64,000 nt of DNA. It comes from Notospermus geniculatus. Taxonomy: Eukaryota > Nemertea > Pilidiophora > Heteronemertea > Lineidae. The stretch lies in contig NMRB01000037.1 in NCBI GenBank assembly GCA_002633025.1, positions 732,673 through 796,672 on the forward strand, in the 5' to 3' direction. Shown in pieces: positions 31,830-43,539 of this stretch. The notes under the pieces are model-generated. The model did no database searches. It worked only from the letters and a program-made list of their open reading frames with translations, and was not told the DNA's origin. Within the stretch, counting starts at the first letter, position 1. Each line of letters begins with the position of its first letter. The translations under genes and the position numbers were made by a program.

Positions 31830-32690
31830 CAAACCAGTTCCTCTCAAGATTGCCAGCTACAAGATTTACATGTAGTTCCAAACAAATTTTATCGGTGGCT
31901 ATAGTCTTGTCTCTGCAAAATATTTTCAAAGCCGTGGGCTCTTCAAAATGGCTCAGGTATGGGAAATTGCACCTGAAAAGTTGCCCAAGGCTAAAAGAGT
32001 TAATGTTCCCATGAAAAGTCTTCTGACTTGTCTTAACCCATACTTTAAAATCTTACCCAGCAACATTGCAAGAGCTGCCCAAAGTCAAATTTTGCATATT
32101 ACCTTCAAATTATTTTCAAAGCACCCCAGGTAACCAGACTCAAATTTGATAAACGCTGAATAACATATCACCACGGTTTCTCTAAGTGATTCACTTGTCC
32201 TAATGCATACACCCCAAGGGCTATCAAATTCCAAGTCCCCCACCAAGAGACCCTTAAGTGTTCGACATTAGACCATTTCACTCTTGGCGTACTCTCAAAG
32301 TGCCCCCTAGTGTTTGCCAAGGGCAATATCCCCTTCACTGGACATCCATCATTCCCCGATAGCAAAACGTCAAAATAACAGGATTCATCACAATATGGTT
32401 TTATGGTTATCACACCAGGGTTTTCCCTTCCAGGTTTAATTGGCAAGATGAGGGCAAAAGGGTATGGGGCCCTTACAAGACGTTCATTGCACTCAAACAA
32501 GAATTATAGCCAAAAGGTTAAGAAGAACCTACGTGTATTATTGTATTTCTGCTGACAAGTTTTTTAGCAGGTTGCCATGCCCTACCTTGTACCTTGCTAG
32601 GTGGTACCTTGGTGCCATTTTGGCCCCCAAAATGTGCCCTGCGACCACATGCCTCTTCTCCTCGCCAAATAAATCTCAGAATTTTTTCGC
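31830..32690. other. unassigned non-coding sequence
   Basis: Nothing recognised. Short frames only. Confidence 0.45.
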
Positions 32691-32692
32691 GG

Positions 32693-33307
32693 GCAAGTGT
32701 TCAAAATTAATCCGTGAAAGCAAGTGTTTCAAAATTAAACCAAGACAAGTGTACCAAAATTAATCCACGAATGCAACTGTACCAAAATTAATCCAAGAAT
32801 GCAAGTGTACCAAAATTAATCCATGAATGCAATTAGTGTAACAAAATTAATCCAAGAAGGCAAGTGTACCAAAATTAATCCAAGAAGGCAAGTGTACCAA
32901 AATTAATCCAAGAAGGCAAGTGTACCAAAATTAATCCACGAATGCAACTGTACCAAACTTAATCCAAGAATGCAAGTGTACCAAAATTAATCCATGAATG
33001 CAATTAGTGTACCAAAATTAATCCAAGAAGGCAAGTGTACCAAAATTAGTCCAAGAAGGCAAAGTGCATCAAACTTAATCCGAGAAGGCAAGTGCATCAA
33101 ATAGATCCAACAAAGCAAGTGTATCAAAATTAATTCAAGAAAGCAAGTGTATTAGGATTAATCCAAGAAAGCAAGTGTACCAAAACTAATCCCTGAAGCA
33201 TTTTGTGTAAGAAAATTAATCCAAGAAGGCAAGTGTGTCAAAATTTATCCAAGAAGGCAAGTGTGTCAAAATTAATCCAAGAAGGTAAGTGTATGTATCA
33301 AAATTGA
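32693..33307 (+). repeat. 28-bp minisatellite
   Basis: About 22 copies of a 28-bp unit, CAAAATTAATCCAAGAAGGC plus AAGTGTAC, with occasional 4-bp insertions (TTAG) and terminal decay. Every unit contains AAATTAAT. Confidence 0.95.
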
Positions 33308-33309
33308 AA

Positions 33310-33735
33310 TGGCAAGCAAAACTTTCGCCATGACTACAAAAACAGAGGAATGAACTCCTGAGTTGAACACCTGCGACAGAGAAGTGTGCGACTCAAAACG
33401 GCAGTATGTTGAAGAATCCTTTGACATTACGACCTATAATGTGTTCCCATTGATTTAGCATTGACCGATCATAGGCTGTTCAGAGATCTTGGGATAAAAT
33501 GACCTGAAGGAGACAACAGATCAGTTGATTGAGGGGTTGTGTTGTTGATGGTGTGAAGGGGGGTCAAAGTATGGTCCAAGAATGTTGGTTTAGAAAACTT
33601 CCACTTTTATGAACTAACCGGGCTGACATACTGCGACATTCGAGGACATAATCTACAACAAGAGCAGCAACTCTTCAGGTTTTGTTGTCCTCATGTCATA
33701 TGTGAGGAGTTGAGGCCCTAAAGCTATAGGAATCC
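33310..33735. other. unassigned non-coding sequence
   Basis: Nothing recognised. Confidence 0.45.
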
Positions 33736-33739
33736 ACTG

Positions 33740-33955
33740 CTGATTTTCTGTGTTGCGACTTGCTTTGCAACCTGCTACCTGCGATTGAATACGATCGCAA
33801 AGAACTGATACCGTGGTCACCAACTGACTGCCAACTGAAATTGACCACATCTTCGCCATTGGTGGAAATCACGTCTAGCGAGTCCACCATGCCGATCAAG
33901 TGTCCAGTTGCAACAGAACCCAGTTGCAAAGCAAGTCGCAAAGCAAAATCAGGTT
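33740..33955. mobile_element. CTGATTTT...TTGCGACTTGC MITE
   Basis: Ends CTGATTTTCTGTGTTGCGAC and AGTCGCAAAGCAAAATCAG, with GACTTGCTTTGCAAC/GTTGCAAAGCAAGTC inside. It shares its core (CACATCTTCGCCATTGGTGG, GCGAGTCCACC) in inverted orientation with 60695-60905. Confidence 0.85.
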
Positions 33956-33959
33956 GAAA

Positions 33960-34820
33960 ATTACAATCATGGTGGATTCCTAGCTTTGCAATCCATGAGT
34001 CGCACTGCATCCAGTTCCACAGTAGAAGGGGCTTTAGGCCCCTTGAAAGAATGTGCCAATAGCAAGGGGTTGAAAATGCCAATGCTATATCTTTCAACGC
34101 AGAGAAACACAAGAAGGTATCCCCTGTAAGATGAGACACGTGACTCATTTAAAGGTACCAGTATTCTATCATATATATTTCATGCTTCTGATGAAGAGTT
34201 TTAAGATGGTGCTGCACCATGCTTCATCTAGGTGCCACGACAGTGCCTTTTTAACCCTCAAAACGCACACCTGCATGCCCCCTAAAAAAATTTTTGACAG
34301 TATACATGTAAATGGGCTGTGGATGCCTGAAAGTGGTCTTAAAAATATCATTTGCTTCATAAAAATAACTAGCGTACTCCAAAACACACCAGAAATCTCT
34401 CAAATTTCATTTGCACCAAAAAAATGCTCTTTTTGACTTAAAAGTAGCTCCCTGCCCTTCCTTTTATGTGCCCCAAGGGAGAAGCCCAGCCTTTTTGAAA
34501 TCCTTGCAGAAACTCGAATATTTTCATCGATTTTGGAGCTGACCTACCATGTTTTCTTAAGTCGCACCTGAATCAAAGAATGTTTTTCTGTTACCATGGA
34601 AACCTATAAAACAATATATCGACTCACTGCCAAGAATTAATCATACTACTTGGCGGGAGGTCTTTAGATTCTTGCCAGACAAAGTGATACAATAGCATGT
34701 TCCTGCCTCACGTTATAAGCCCTTCCAGCATCTTGTTATTGGTTGCAGTCATAAAAGTTGAAGGATACTGCAGGAATTCAACAGAGTATTCAAGTATTGT
34801 TTCAGTTTTTTTTCTCAAGT
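33960..34820. other. unassigned non-coding sequence
   Basis: Nothing recognised. Confidence 0.45.
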
Positions 34821-34821
34821 A

Positions 34822-35258
34822 TTGTATCAGATTTTTCCATCAGGGCTGAAGCCATAGCATCATTGGCTGCGGTAAGTATCGAAGAGGCCATCTCAAGCTA
34901 CTCATGTTCCTCACTTGGATGGGGTCTTTTACTTGCCCTTGCAAAGGCACAAGGTACAGTACCTTGCACAATTGACCTCCCTTCCGCGCCGCGCACCATC
35001 CGCGTACTGCATGCAGCGTCATGCACGTACCGTCCTCGTATCTTCCGAGGACGTGGCGCAGCGTCACATGGAAGGCATGCAGTGAAGACGTAACGTCATT
35101 CACCCGACGTCACGCAACAGAGACGCGTGACGTACCCATACCATACGTGATGAACTGAAGCCTACCTTCCTCGTCACGTACGGGGAAGGTACGCGGATTT
35201 AGGGAGGTCAATTGTGCCAGGTACTGTACAAGGGACCACGGCTTACTCTCCCGTGTGA
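34822..35258 (-). mobile_element. SINE family B copy, split by a MITE
   Basis: Left part TTTTTCCATCAGGGC through CTTGCAAAGGCACAAGGTA, right part CAAGGGACCACGGCTTACTC. The interrupting MITE sits at exactly the same SINE position as in 1508-1975. The tRNA-like head is replaced by the next SINE at about 35262. Confidence 0.85.
34957..35226. mobile_element. CAGTAC-family MITE
   Basis: Ends CAGTACCTTGCACAATTGAC and GTCAATTGTGCCAGGTACTG, TA on both sides (34955-34956 and 35227-35228). Compared with 1650-1921 the interior is in reverse orientation (GCGCCGCGCACCATCCGCG near the left end). Confidence 0.9.
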
Positions 35259-35261
35259 CGA

Positions 35262-35465
35262 AGCGGCATGGTCTAGTGGTTAGCGAGACGGACTTTTGAT
35301 CAGAATATCCCGGGTTCGATTCCCAGTCCTGACCAAGAAAACACACGCTCGCTTGTGACCTTGAGCAAGTCACTTTGTCTCACTTGCTTCACCCCACCCA
35401 GGTGTAAAACGGGTACCTGGCTGGTAGTGATGGTCTATGTGAATATTAGTCCAAGAGCGCTGAAA
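35262..35465 (+). mobile_element. tRNA-derived SINE (family C-like)
   Basis: Head GGCATGGTCTAGTGGTTAGC and GGGTTCGATTCCCAG, body GAGCAAGTCACTTTGTCTCA and CACCCAGGTGTAAAACGGG. It resembles family C in layout but its head differs, so it may be a subfamily. Confidence 0.8.
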
Positions 35466-35470
35466 TCGGC

Positions 35471-35540
35471 NCCCATTTCATTTCGCGATGCTGTTCAGTG
35501 CAGTTTACACGTGCGCGATGCATTGCGTCATTTCAAAATG
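35471..35540 (+). repeat. dispersed repeat fragment
   Basis: CATTTCATTTCGCGATGC and GTTCAGTGCAGTTTACACGT match 27307-27368 in the same orientation. Confidence 0.6.
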
Positions 35541-35544
35541 GCCG

Positions 35545-35935
35545 CCATTTCGGCCGTCAGCACGAACTGTGATTTGTGAAACAACTTTTTTCTGTCACGT
35601 TTTTCGGGAAATTGACTGTGATGATGGCTGTACCGCCAAGAAAGATAAGTCGATTGACGTATATTTCATCAAAATCGGCCCAGCCGTTGCGGAGCTATCG
35701 TTGATAAACCTCGCGCCAAGGGGATTTGGAATGGAGAGTAGTTCCACACGGGCTGCAGGTGGATGAAATATTATTTTCAACATTGTCCTCATAGAGCTCC
35801 AAAATGATAACCATGATATGACACCCTTTGGATAACAGTTTTCAAGTTCCTGAATTTGGACCCTTTTTTGGGGATTGCAAAAACTGTTACCCACTGCCGG
35901 GATGCTTGTTGCTAAAGATTTGGCTAAGATGATGT
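35545..35935. other. unassigned non-coding sequence
   Basis: Nothing recognised. Confidence 0.4.
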
Positions 35936-35937
35936 AC

Positions 35938-36085
35938 AGCAGGAGGAAACTGGAGTTCCCGGAGAAAATCTCCACTGCCAGAGTCACCCTTTTTATCACA
36001 TGAAGGGTGGGTCCAACAGGTAATCGAACCGCAACCTCAGCAGTGACAGGCACCGAAGTCTCTACTGCACCATTCTGACAACTCA
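35938..36085 (-). mobile_element. SINE family A copy
   Basis: Minus-strand head near GTCAGAATGGTGCAGTAGAG, B box GGTTCGATTACCTG, and on the plus strand the tail AGGAGGAAACTGGAGTTCCC and AGAGTCACCCTTTTTATCAC. Confidence 0.8.
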
Positions 36086-36089
36086 CAAT

Positions 36090-36490
36090 TGTCTTCGTCA
36101 ACACCGACAAAGAAATTCAATAATTAAGTAATTAACAATCCGAGTAATGGAACCTGAAAAAATTTCCCACAGCGACAACGTATGAGCTCCGCAGGGGCAA
36201 CGTGAATCATCTTGAAAAGAAACCACTATTTCCTTTGTTTCCATGGCAACTGTTGTCGTCAGAAAAATGTCTTCTTTCACCTCCGTTCACCTGAGAAATC
36301 TTGGCCTTTTATGAGGTGAGATTAAAACGTCTTAGCAGAAGCGGAGTGGTAACCCAAGTCGCACGCCATAATCGCACTCTCGCCTTGTGGAATGTTCACA
36401 AGAAAAGTTCCTCAGTTTGCGTGCCTTCTAAAACTGATACTTTTCCACCGATCAAAGGTATTGAAGTTGTCATCATTCGGCAATAATCTG
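36090..36490. other. unassigned non-coding sequence
   Basis: Nothing recognised. Confidence 0.4.
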
Positions 36491-36492
36491 GC

Positions 36493-36652
36493 ACATCCAA
36501 TTGGAGCTGTCAGCGAGTTGACCAATAGGTGTCACTACGGCCCAATTCAATGCATATAGCGGACCCAGTCATTATTGATCGAGCAGCATCACGTAGATTT
36601 TCCTGTACATTGGTCCGCTAGAACTTTGCTGCCACCTGTTGGCAATAAGCCA
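36493..36652 (-). mobile_element. AATAGGAGC MITE (family I), copy 2
   Basis: Inverted relative to 24856-25032: GACCAATAGGTGTCACTAC, CAATGCATATAGCGGACCCA, GGTCCGCTAGAACTTTGCTG and TTGGCAATA are all present. The terminal hexamers are decayed. Confidence 0.8.
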
Positions 36653-36654
36653 CG

Positions 36655-36765
36655 GCAGGGGGTCTGGGGCTCTCCCCCAGAAAATTTTGAGATCTAGAAG
36701 GCCATTGGTGCAATTTCCAAGCATCTGAGGGACAAATTACAAGGTAATTCTGTGGCACTTTGAAA
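36655..36765 (+). mobile_element. CAGTG-family fragment
   Basis: GGGGGTCTGGGGCTCTCCCC/CAGAAAATTTTGA resembles the GGGGGTCTGGGG...CCCCCTGAAATTTT block of 54476-55237. Ends not found. Confidence 0.5.
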
Positions 36766-36803
36766 AAGGGCACCTTCACTCAAAATTTTTGATGAAAGCA
36801 GCA

Positions 36804-36912
36804 GGGTCCATATTCATAAACCGACTTAAGTCAAAGTGTGCTACTTATCTTTTGTGTTGAACAAAAGATAAGTGCCACACTTAGACTTAAGTAGTTTTAT
36901 GAATATGGGCCC
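36804..36912. mobile_element. 109-bp foldback hairpin
   Basis: GGGTCCATATTCATAAACC at the left and GTTTTATGAATATGGGCCC at the right, with ACTTATCTTTTGT/ACAAAAGATAAGT nearest the loop. Confidence 0.9.
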
Positions 36913-37040
36913 AGATCTCTGTCTGGCTTGGCTGAGTGCTGACCTGGGAAACCACTGCACGGCTGCATATGCATGGAGCACATCTGCAGCATGTGCTGAT
37001 AATCTGTTCCGCACTGAAGCAGAGTTCATACTTTCCTATA

Positions 37041-37246
37041 CTGTAAACCGTGAAATTTTCGCGACGCTAAATATTGGCGAATTTATCATTTTTGAAAACC
37101 GCGAAGACTATTTTCCGCGTTTACCTTCATAATTCAATGGAAAATGCATAAAGGTTTGTATTTTCACGCTGTTTAAGTTCGTGTTTCGGCTCATGACCGC
37201 AAAAATCGCGAAAATATAACGCACGCGAAAATTTCACGGTTTACAG
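37041..37246. mobile_element. CTGTAAACCGTGAAATTTTC MITE, TA target duplication
   Basis: Perfect inverted ends of 23-25 bp (CTGTAAACCGTGAAATTTTC / GAAAATTTCACGGTTTACAG), with TA at 37039-37040 and 37247-37248. CGCGAAAAT-rich interior. A diverged relative with GAAAATTTCGCG motifs lies at 37748-37850. Confidence 0.95.
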
Positions 37247-37249
37247 TAT

Positions 37250-38835
37250 TCAACGTCACTTGGGTATCACAACGAAGACGTCACCAATTCTCAGCGGGTT
37301 AAGCAAAGTTGGACTTTTTTCTATGTCTTCTATCAATTATCACGAATTATACGAAAGCTAACCTTAGGTTGCAGGACTGATGCCATGGAGATTAAAAGGT
37401 TTGCATGGTAACTTGATGAAATGAAGAAGTTGGAAGCTCGTAACACAATAGACCTACATTATGCCATTAATCCCGATAAGACAAAGATGTATGGTGTTAC
37501 ATTCAATTTCTTCTAAAACATACGAGATTAGAATATACTGTGGTCGCGGAGTTATGCCGGATTGGGGGCGGTTCTATAGGCCTACATTATAACCCGCAGG
37601 AGTAGCCTTAAATAAATGAAAGGAATGCCCAAATACAAATCTCGGGAAGGCATGTCTTGGATTCATTCATATTGAAAACATGAAACCAACATCGTGCCCG
37701 TGTAATATGGCAATAGCAAAATGGGCGGATATGAAGCCAATCCGGCACACTGTAAAGCAGGAAAATTTCGCGTGCAGGAAATTTTCGCGAATTTCGCGAG
37801 AGTGTATGAGTCGCGAAAATTTCCTGTCGTGAATATGAATTGTAAACATTACGGTTTGTTTATTTTGACATAGTTGATTATAATAGTTATTTTTCCTCGG
37901 ACAGGTGGCAGCACCATGTATACCAAAACATTAATGTTATCTATTTTTATATCTATCTTGATAAATATTCTTGTAACTGAAATATATTTATGATTTTACG
38001 CTCAAAAACAAACAAAAAGTTGTGAAAGGCATTAAAATTTACATCGTTTTGTAGGAGATGAAAATTTCTGCATTTTTCGATGCTTTTTCCTTAAAATGAA
38101 GAGATAGGATGGCAATAATGGCAACGTCTTTATCTCATTATTCCTGTAGAAAAATGTACAGCTCATTTTTTTATGACGCAACGTCAACACATAAAACGAC
38201 GTCAATGACGCCGCTTCGGTCGCACCGCTCGCAGCGCCGACCTGTCAGGATAAACGGCACGCATGTTCCTCATTATAACCTGGTGTGCTGCTGGCTTAAC
38301 TTAAAACAAACTTCATTGTGGGTAGGGAAGGGTTACCCCTGCATACCATTCAAGCAGACCAGCTCACCCATTCTGGCACCTACAGGCCAGTGACACCATG
38401 GACCATTCTAAATATTGACACAACCACCAAACACAAACCCTAAAATGTCCCCCACGCATCCCTGAAATAACTCGGGTAACTAGCTGCTGAGTCCCAGTGT
38501 TATGGACCAACGAACAATGGTCACAGTGGTTACTGATCCCCTTGAGGGGTCACAGCATCGCGGAGGCGGGGCTCCACGGAGGTGTCCTCACAGTCCATCG
38601 TTTTCATCGTATTAAGGTCGTAGTAACAGTCTATTTTGATGTAATCCCACATTATGATTATGACGGTGTTTAATTCATGGATAGCGTCCTGGTTAAACTT
38701 TCAATGAAATTACAACCCTAATTATGCTTTGAAAGGGTTTTTATGGTGCAGGAAGAGGGTACCAGGAACTAAATCTGGTGGCACACAGCAGTTAGTATGG
38801 ATGAATGGGTGAATGTTGTCCAGTCCTGATCCTAC
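37250..38835. other. unassigned; relic MITE then AT-rich sequence
   Basis: 37748-37850 contains CACTGTAAAGCAGGAAAATT and GCGAAAATTTCCTG in opposite orientations, a decayed relative of the preceding MITE. The rest is unassigned. Confidence 0.5.
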
Positions 38836-38837
38836 AC

Positions 38838-38950
38838 ACTAATTCCTAGCCCAAGCCCCTAACCCTGACACTGACCCTCAACCCTCGTCACTGACCCCAA
38901 CCCTAATCCTAAACCTAGTCCTGACCCTAACCGTCAACGCTAACCATCCT
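38838..38950 (+). repeat. degenerate CCCTAA-like tract
   Basis: Irregular repeats of CCCTAACCCTGAC, CCTAATCC and CCTGACCCTAACC over about 110 bp. It is too degenerate to be a telomere. Confidence 0.6.
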
Positions 38951-39004
38951 AACTCCGTAACCTGGGTACACTGGTTTAGACGACATTAATACTTCGTGTG
39001 TTAG

Positions 39005-39135
39005 TATGGAGGCCATCTCAAACTATACTCATGTTCCTGGATGGGGCCTTTTACTTGCCCTTGCAAAGGAACAAGGTACAAGGCACCACGGCTTACCGTC
39101 ACATGCAATGGATGTGATGAGCCAGGGAAGAAGAG
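39005..39135 (-). mobile_element. SINE family B fragment
   Basis: GAGGCCATCTCAAACTATAC, TGGATGGGGCCTTTTACTTG, CAAGGTACAAGGCACCACGG, GTCACATGCAATGGATG. The outer ends are missing. Confidence 0.8.
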
Positions 39136-39251
39136 GACACCAACAAGAGGCCCAAGGGCCTGGCGCTCAGCTGACAGTTGACTTCAGTTGTAGTTGTTGT
39201 AGGTGTAGTGAAGCATGCTGAAGGAGAGGTGGAACTGTAAACAGGAGACAC

Positions 39252-42200
39252 CTTGGCTCAACTGGTCTTTAAGCAGGTCAAGGAAGTAGATCACTTCAAA
39301 TTACACTTCATTACCTTCAGTTTGATACCAAACATGACTACCTTGGCGCAACTGGTCTTTAAGTAGGTCAGTAGGTCATGGAAGTAGGTCACTTCAAACC
39401 TACACTTCATTACCTTTAGTTTGATACCAAACATGACTACCTTGGCTCAACTGGTCTTTAAGTAGGTCACTAGGTCATGGAAGTAGGTCAGTTCAAACCT
39501 ACACTTCATTACCTTTAGTTTGATACCAAACATGACTACCTTGGCTCAACTGGTCTTTAAGTAGGTCACTAGGTCATGGAAGTAGGTCAGTTCAAACCTA
39601 CACTTCATTACCTTTAGTTTGATACCAAACATGACTACCTTGGCTCAACTGGTCTTTAAGTAGGTCACTAGGTCATGGAAGTAGGTCAGTTCAAACCTAC
39701 ACTTCATTACCTTTAGTTTGATACCAAACATGACTACCTTGGCTCAACTGGTCTTTAAGTAGGTCACTAGGTCATGGAAGTAGGTCAGTTCAAACCTACA
39801 CTTCATTACCTTTAGTTTGATACCAAACATGACTACCTTGGCTCAACTGGTCTTTAAGTAGGTCACTAGGTCATGGAAGTAGGTCAGTTCAAACCTACAC
39901 TTCATTACCTTTAGTTTGATACCAAACATGACTACCTTGGCTCAACTGGTCTTTAAGTAGGTCACTAGGTCATGGAAGTAGGTCAGTTCAAACCTACACT
40001 TCATTACCTTTAGTTTGATACCAAACATGACTACCTTGGCTCAACTGGTCTTTAAGTAGGTCACTAGGTCATGGAAGTAGGTCAGTTCAAACCTACACTT
40101 CATTACCTTTAGTTTGATACCAAACATGACTACCTTGGCTCAACTGGTCTTTAAGTAGGTCACTAGGTCATGGAAGTAGGTCAGTTCAAACCTACACTTC
40201 ATTACCTTTAGTTTGATACCAAACATGACTACCTTGGCTCAACTGGTCTTTAAGTAGGTCACTAGGTCATGGAAGTAGGTCAGTTCAAACCTACACTTCA
40301 TTACCTTTAGTTTGATACCAAACATGACTACCTTGGCTCAACTGGTCTTTAAGTAGGTCACTAGGTCATGGAAGTAGGTCAGTTCAAACCTACACTTCAT
40401 TACCTTTAGTTTGATACCAAACATGACTACCTTGGCTCAACTGGTCTTTAAGTAGGTCACTAGGTCATGGAAGTAGGTCAGTTCAAACCTACACTTCATT
40501 ACCTTTAGTTTGATACCAAACATGACTACCTTGGCTCAACTGGTCTTTAAGTAGGTCACTAGGTCATGGAAGTAGGTCAGTTCAAACCTACACTTCATTA
40601 CCTTTAGTTTGATACCAAACATGACTACCTTGGCTCAACTGGTCTTTAAGTAGGTCACTAGGTCATGGAAGTAGGTCAGTTCAAACCTACACTTCATTAC
40701 CTTTAGTTTGATACCAAACATGACTACCTTGGCTCAACTGGTCTTTAAGTAGGTCACTAGGTCATGGAAGTAGGTCAGTTCAAACCTACACTTCATTACC
40801 TTTAGTTTGATACCAAACATGACTACCTTGGCTCAACTGGTCTTTAAGTAGGTCACTAGGTCATGGAAGTAGGTCAGTTCAAACCTACACTTCATTACCT
40901 TTAGTTTGATACCAAACATGACTACCTTGGCTCAACTGGTCTTTAAGTAGGTCACTAGGTCATGGAAGTAGGTCAGTTCAAACCTACACTTCATTACCTT
41001 TAGTTTGATACCAAACATGACTACCTTGGCTCAACTGGTCTTTAAGTAGGTCACTAGGTCATGGAAGTAGGTCAGTTCAAACCTACACTTCATTACCTTT
41101 AGTTTGATACCAAACATGACTACCTTGGCTCAACTGGTCTTTAAGTAGGTCACTAGGTCATGGAAGTAGGTCAGTTCAAACCTACACTTCATTACCTTTA
41201 GTTTGATACCAAACATGACTTCCTTGGCTCAACTGGTCTTTAAGTAGGTCACTAGGTCATGGAAGTAGGTCAGTTCAAACCTACACTTCATTACCTTTAG
41301 TTTGATACCAAACATGACTACCTTGGCTCAACTGGTCTTTAAGTAGGTCACTAGGTCATGGAAGTAGGTCAGTTCAAACCTACACTTCATTACCTTTAGT
41401 TTGATACCAAACATGACTACCTTGGCTCAACTGGTCTTTAAGTAGGTCACTAGGTCATGGAAGTAGGTCAGTTCAAACCTACACTTCATTACCTTTAGTT
41501 TGATACCAAACATGACTACCTTGGCTCAACTGGTCTTTAAGTAGGTCACTAGGTCATGGAAGTAGGTCAGTTCAAACCTACACTTCATTACCTTTAGTTT
41601 GATACCAAACATGACTACCTTGGCTCAACTGGTCTTTAAGTAGGTCACTAGGTCATGGAAGTAGGTCAGTTCAAACCTACACTTCATTACCTTTAGTTTG
41701 ATACCAAACATGACTACCTTGGCTCAACTGGTCTTTAAGTAGGTCACTAGGTCATGGAAGTAGGTCAGTTCAAACCTACACTTCATTACCTTTAGTTTGA
41801 TACCAAACATGACTACCTTGGTTCAACTGGTCTTTAAGTAGGTCACTAGGTCATGGAAGTAGGTCAGTTCAAACCTACACTTCATTACCTTTAGTTTGAT
41901 ACCAAACATGACTACCTTGGCTCAACTGGTCTTTAAGTAGGTCACTAGGTCATGGAAGTAGGTCAGTTCAAACCTACACTTCATTACCTTTAGTTTGATA
42001 CCAAACATGACTACCTTGGCTCAACTGGTCTTTAAGTAGGTCACTAGGTCATGGAAGTAGGTCAGTTCAAACCTACACTTCATTACCTTTAGTTTGATAC
42101 CAAACATGACTACCTTGGCTCAACTGGTCTTTAAGTAGGTCACTAGGTCATGGAAGTAGGTCAGTTCAAACCTACACTTCATTACCTTTAGTTTGATACC

Positions 42201-43535
42201 AAACATGACTACCTTGGCTCAACTGGTCTTTAAGTAGGTCACTAGGTCATGGAAGTAGGTCAGTTCAAACCTACACTTCATTACCTTTAGTTTGATACCA
42301 AACATGACTACCTTGGCTCAACTGGTCTTTAAGTAGGTCACTAGGTCATGGAAGTAGGTCAGTTCAAACCTACACTTCATTACCTTTAGTTTGATACCAA
42401 ACATGACTACCTTGGCTCAACTGGTCTTTAAGTAGGTCACTAGGTCATGGAAGTAGGTCAGTTCAAACCTACACTTCATTACCTTTAGTTTGATACCAAA
42501 CATGACTACCTTGGCTCAACTGGTCTTTAAGTAGGTCACTAGGTCATGGAAGTAGGTCAGTTCAAACCTACACTTCATTACCTTTAGTTTGATACCAAAC
42601 ATGACTACCTTGGCTCAACTGGTCTTTAAGTAGGTCACTAGGTCATGGAAGTAGGTCAGTTCAAACCTACACTTCATTACCTTTAGTTTGATACCAAACA
42701 TGACTACCTTGGCTCAACTGGTCTTTAAGTAGGTCACTAGGTCATGGAAGTAGGTCAGTTCAAACCTACACTTCATTACCTTTAGTTTGATACCAAACAT
42801 GACTACCTTGGCTCAACTGGTCTTTAAGTAGGTCACTAGGTCATGGAAGTAGGTCAGTTCAAACCTACACTTCATTACCTTTAGTTTGATACCAAACATG
42901 ACTACCTTGGCTCAACTGGTCTTTAAGTAGGTCACTAGGTCATGGAAGTAGGTCAGTTCAAACCTACACTTCATTACCTTTAGTTTGATACCAAACATGA
43001 CTACCTTGGCTCAACTGGTCTTTAAGTAGGTCACTAGGTCATGGAAGTAGGTCAGTTCAAACCTACACTTCATTACCTTTAGTTTGATACCAAACATGAC
43101 TACCTTGGCTCAACTGGTCTTTAAGTAGGTCAGTAGGTCATGGAAGTAGGTCACTTCAAACCTACACTTCATTACCTTTAGTTTGATACCAAACATGACG
43201 ACCTTGGTTCAACTAGTCTTTAAGTAGGTCACTAGGTCGTGGAAGTAGGTCAGTTCAAACCTACACTTCATTACCTTTAGTTTGATACCAAACATGACTA
43301 CCTTGGCTCAACTGGCCTTTAAGTAGGTCAGTAGGTCATGGAACTAGGTCAGTTCAAACCTACACTTGATTACCTTTAGTTTGATACCAAACATGACTAC
43401 CTTGGCTCAACTGGTCTTTAAGTAGGTCACTAGGTCATGGAAATAGGTCAGTTCAAACCAACACTTCTTTTAGTTTGATAATAACAAACATAGGCCTAAC
43501 TACCTTGGCTCATCTGGGCTTTAAGTAGTCCAGTA
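39252..43535 (+). repeat. 99-bp satellite array, ~44 copies, three AGGTCA motifs per unit
   Basis: The unit runs from CTTGGCTCAACTGGTCTTTA through AAGTAGGTCACTAGGTCATG and GAAGTAGGTCAGTTC to ACCAAACATGACTAC. Unit starts fall every 99 bp from 39342 to 43401 (42 units) with no insertion or deletion. Most interior copies are identical; rare changes are at 41221 and about 41822. The outermost copies are diverged and off-register (90 bp at the left, 103 bp at the right), as expected if homogenisation acts in the middle. Every unit has AGGTCA-CT-AGGTCA (a DR2) and a third AGGTCA seven bases on. There are stops in all six frames, so it is not coding. The true copy number may differ from the assembly. 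Confidence 0.98.
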
Positions 43536-43539
43536 CTAA

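Noticed and set aside
33696-34148. 150-codon minus-strand frame
   Set aside because: It overlaps the MITE at 33740-33955, which also occurs in inverted form at 60695-60905, and does not keep an open frame there.
34840-35103. 87-codon frames and others at 1740-2018 and 10488-10769
   Set aside because: All are chance frames in the CAGTAC-family MITE, which recurs with different disruptions.
38838-38950. Interstitial telomere
   Set aside because: CCCTAA-like motifs are irregular and mixed with GACCCT and CAACGC; no regular hexamer run.
39252-43535. CRISPR-like array
   Set aside because: The repeats are directly tandem at 99 bp with no unique spacers, and the genome is eukaryotic.
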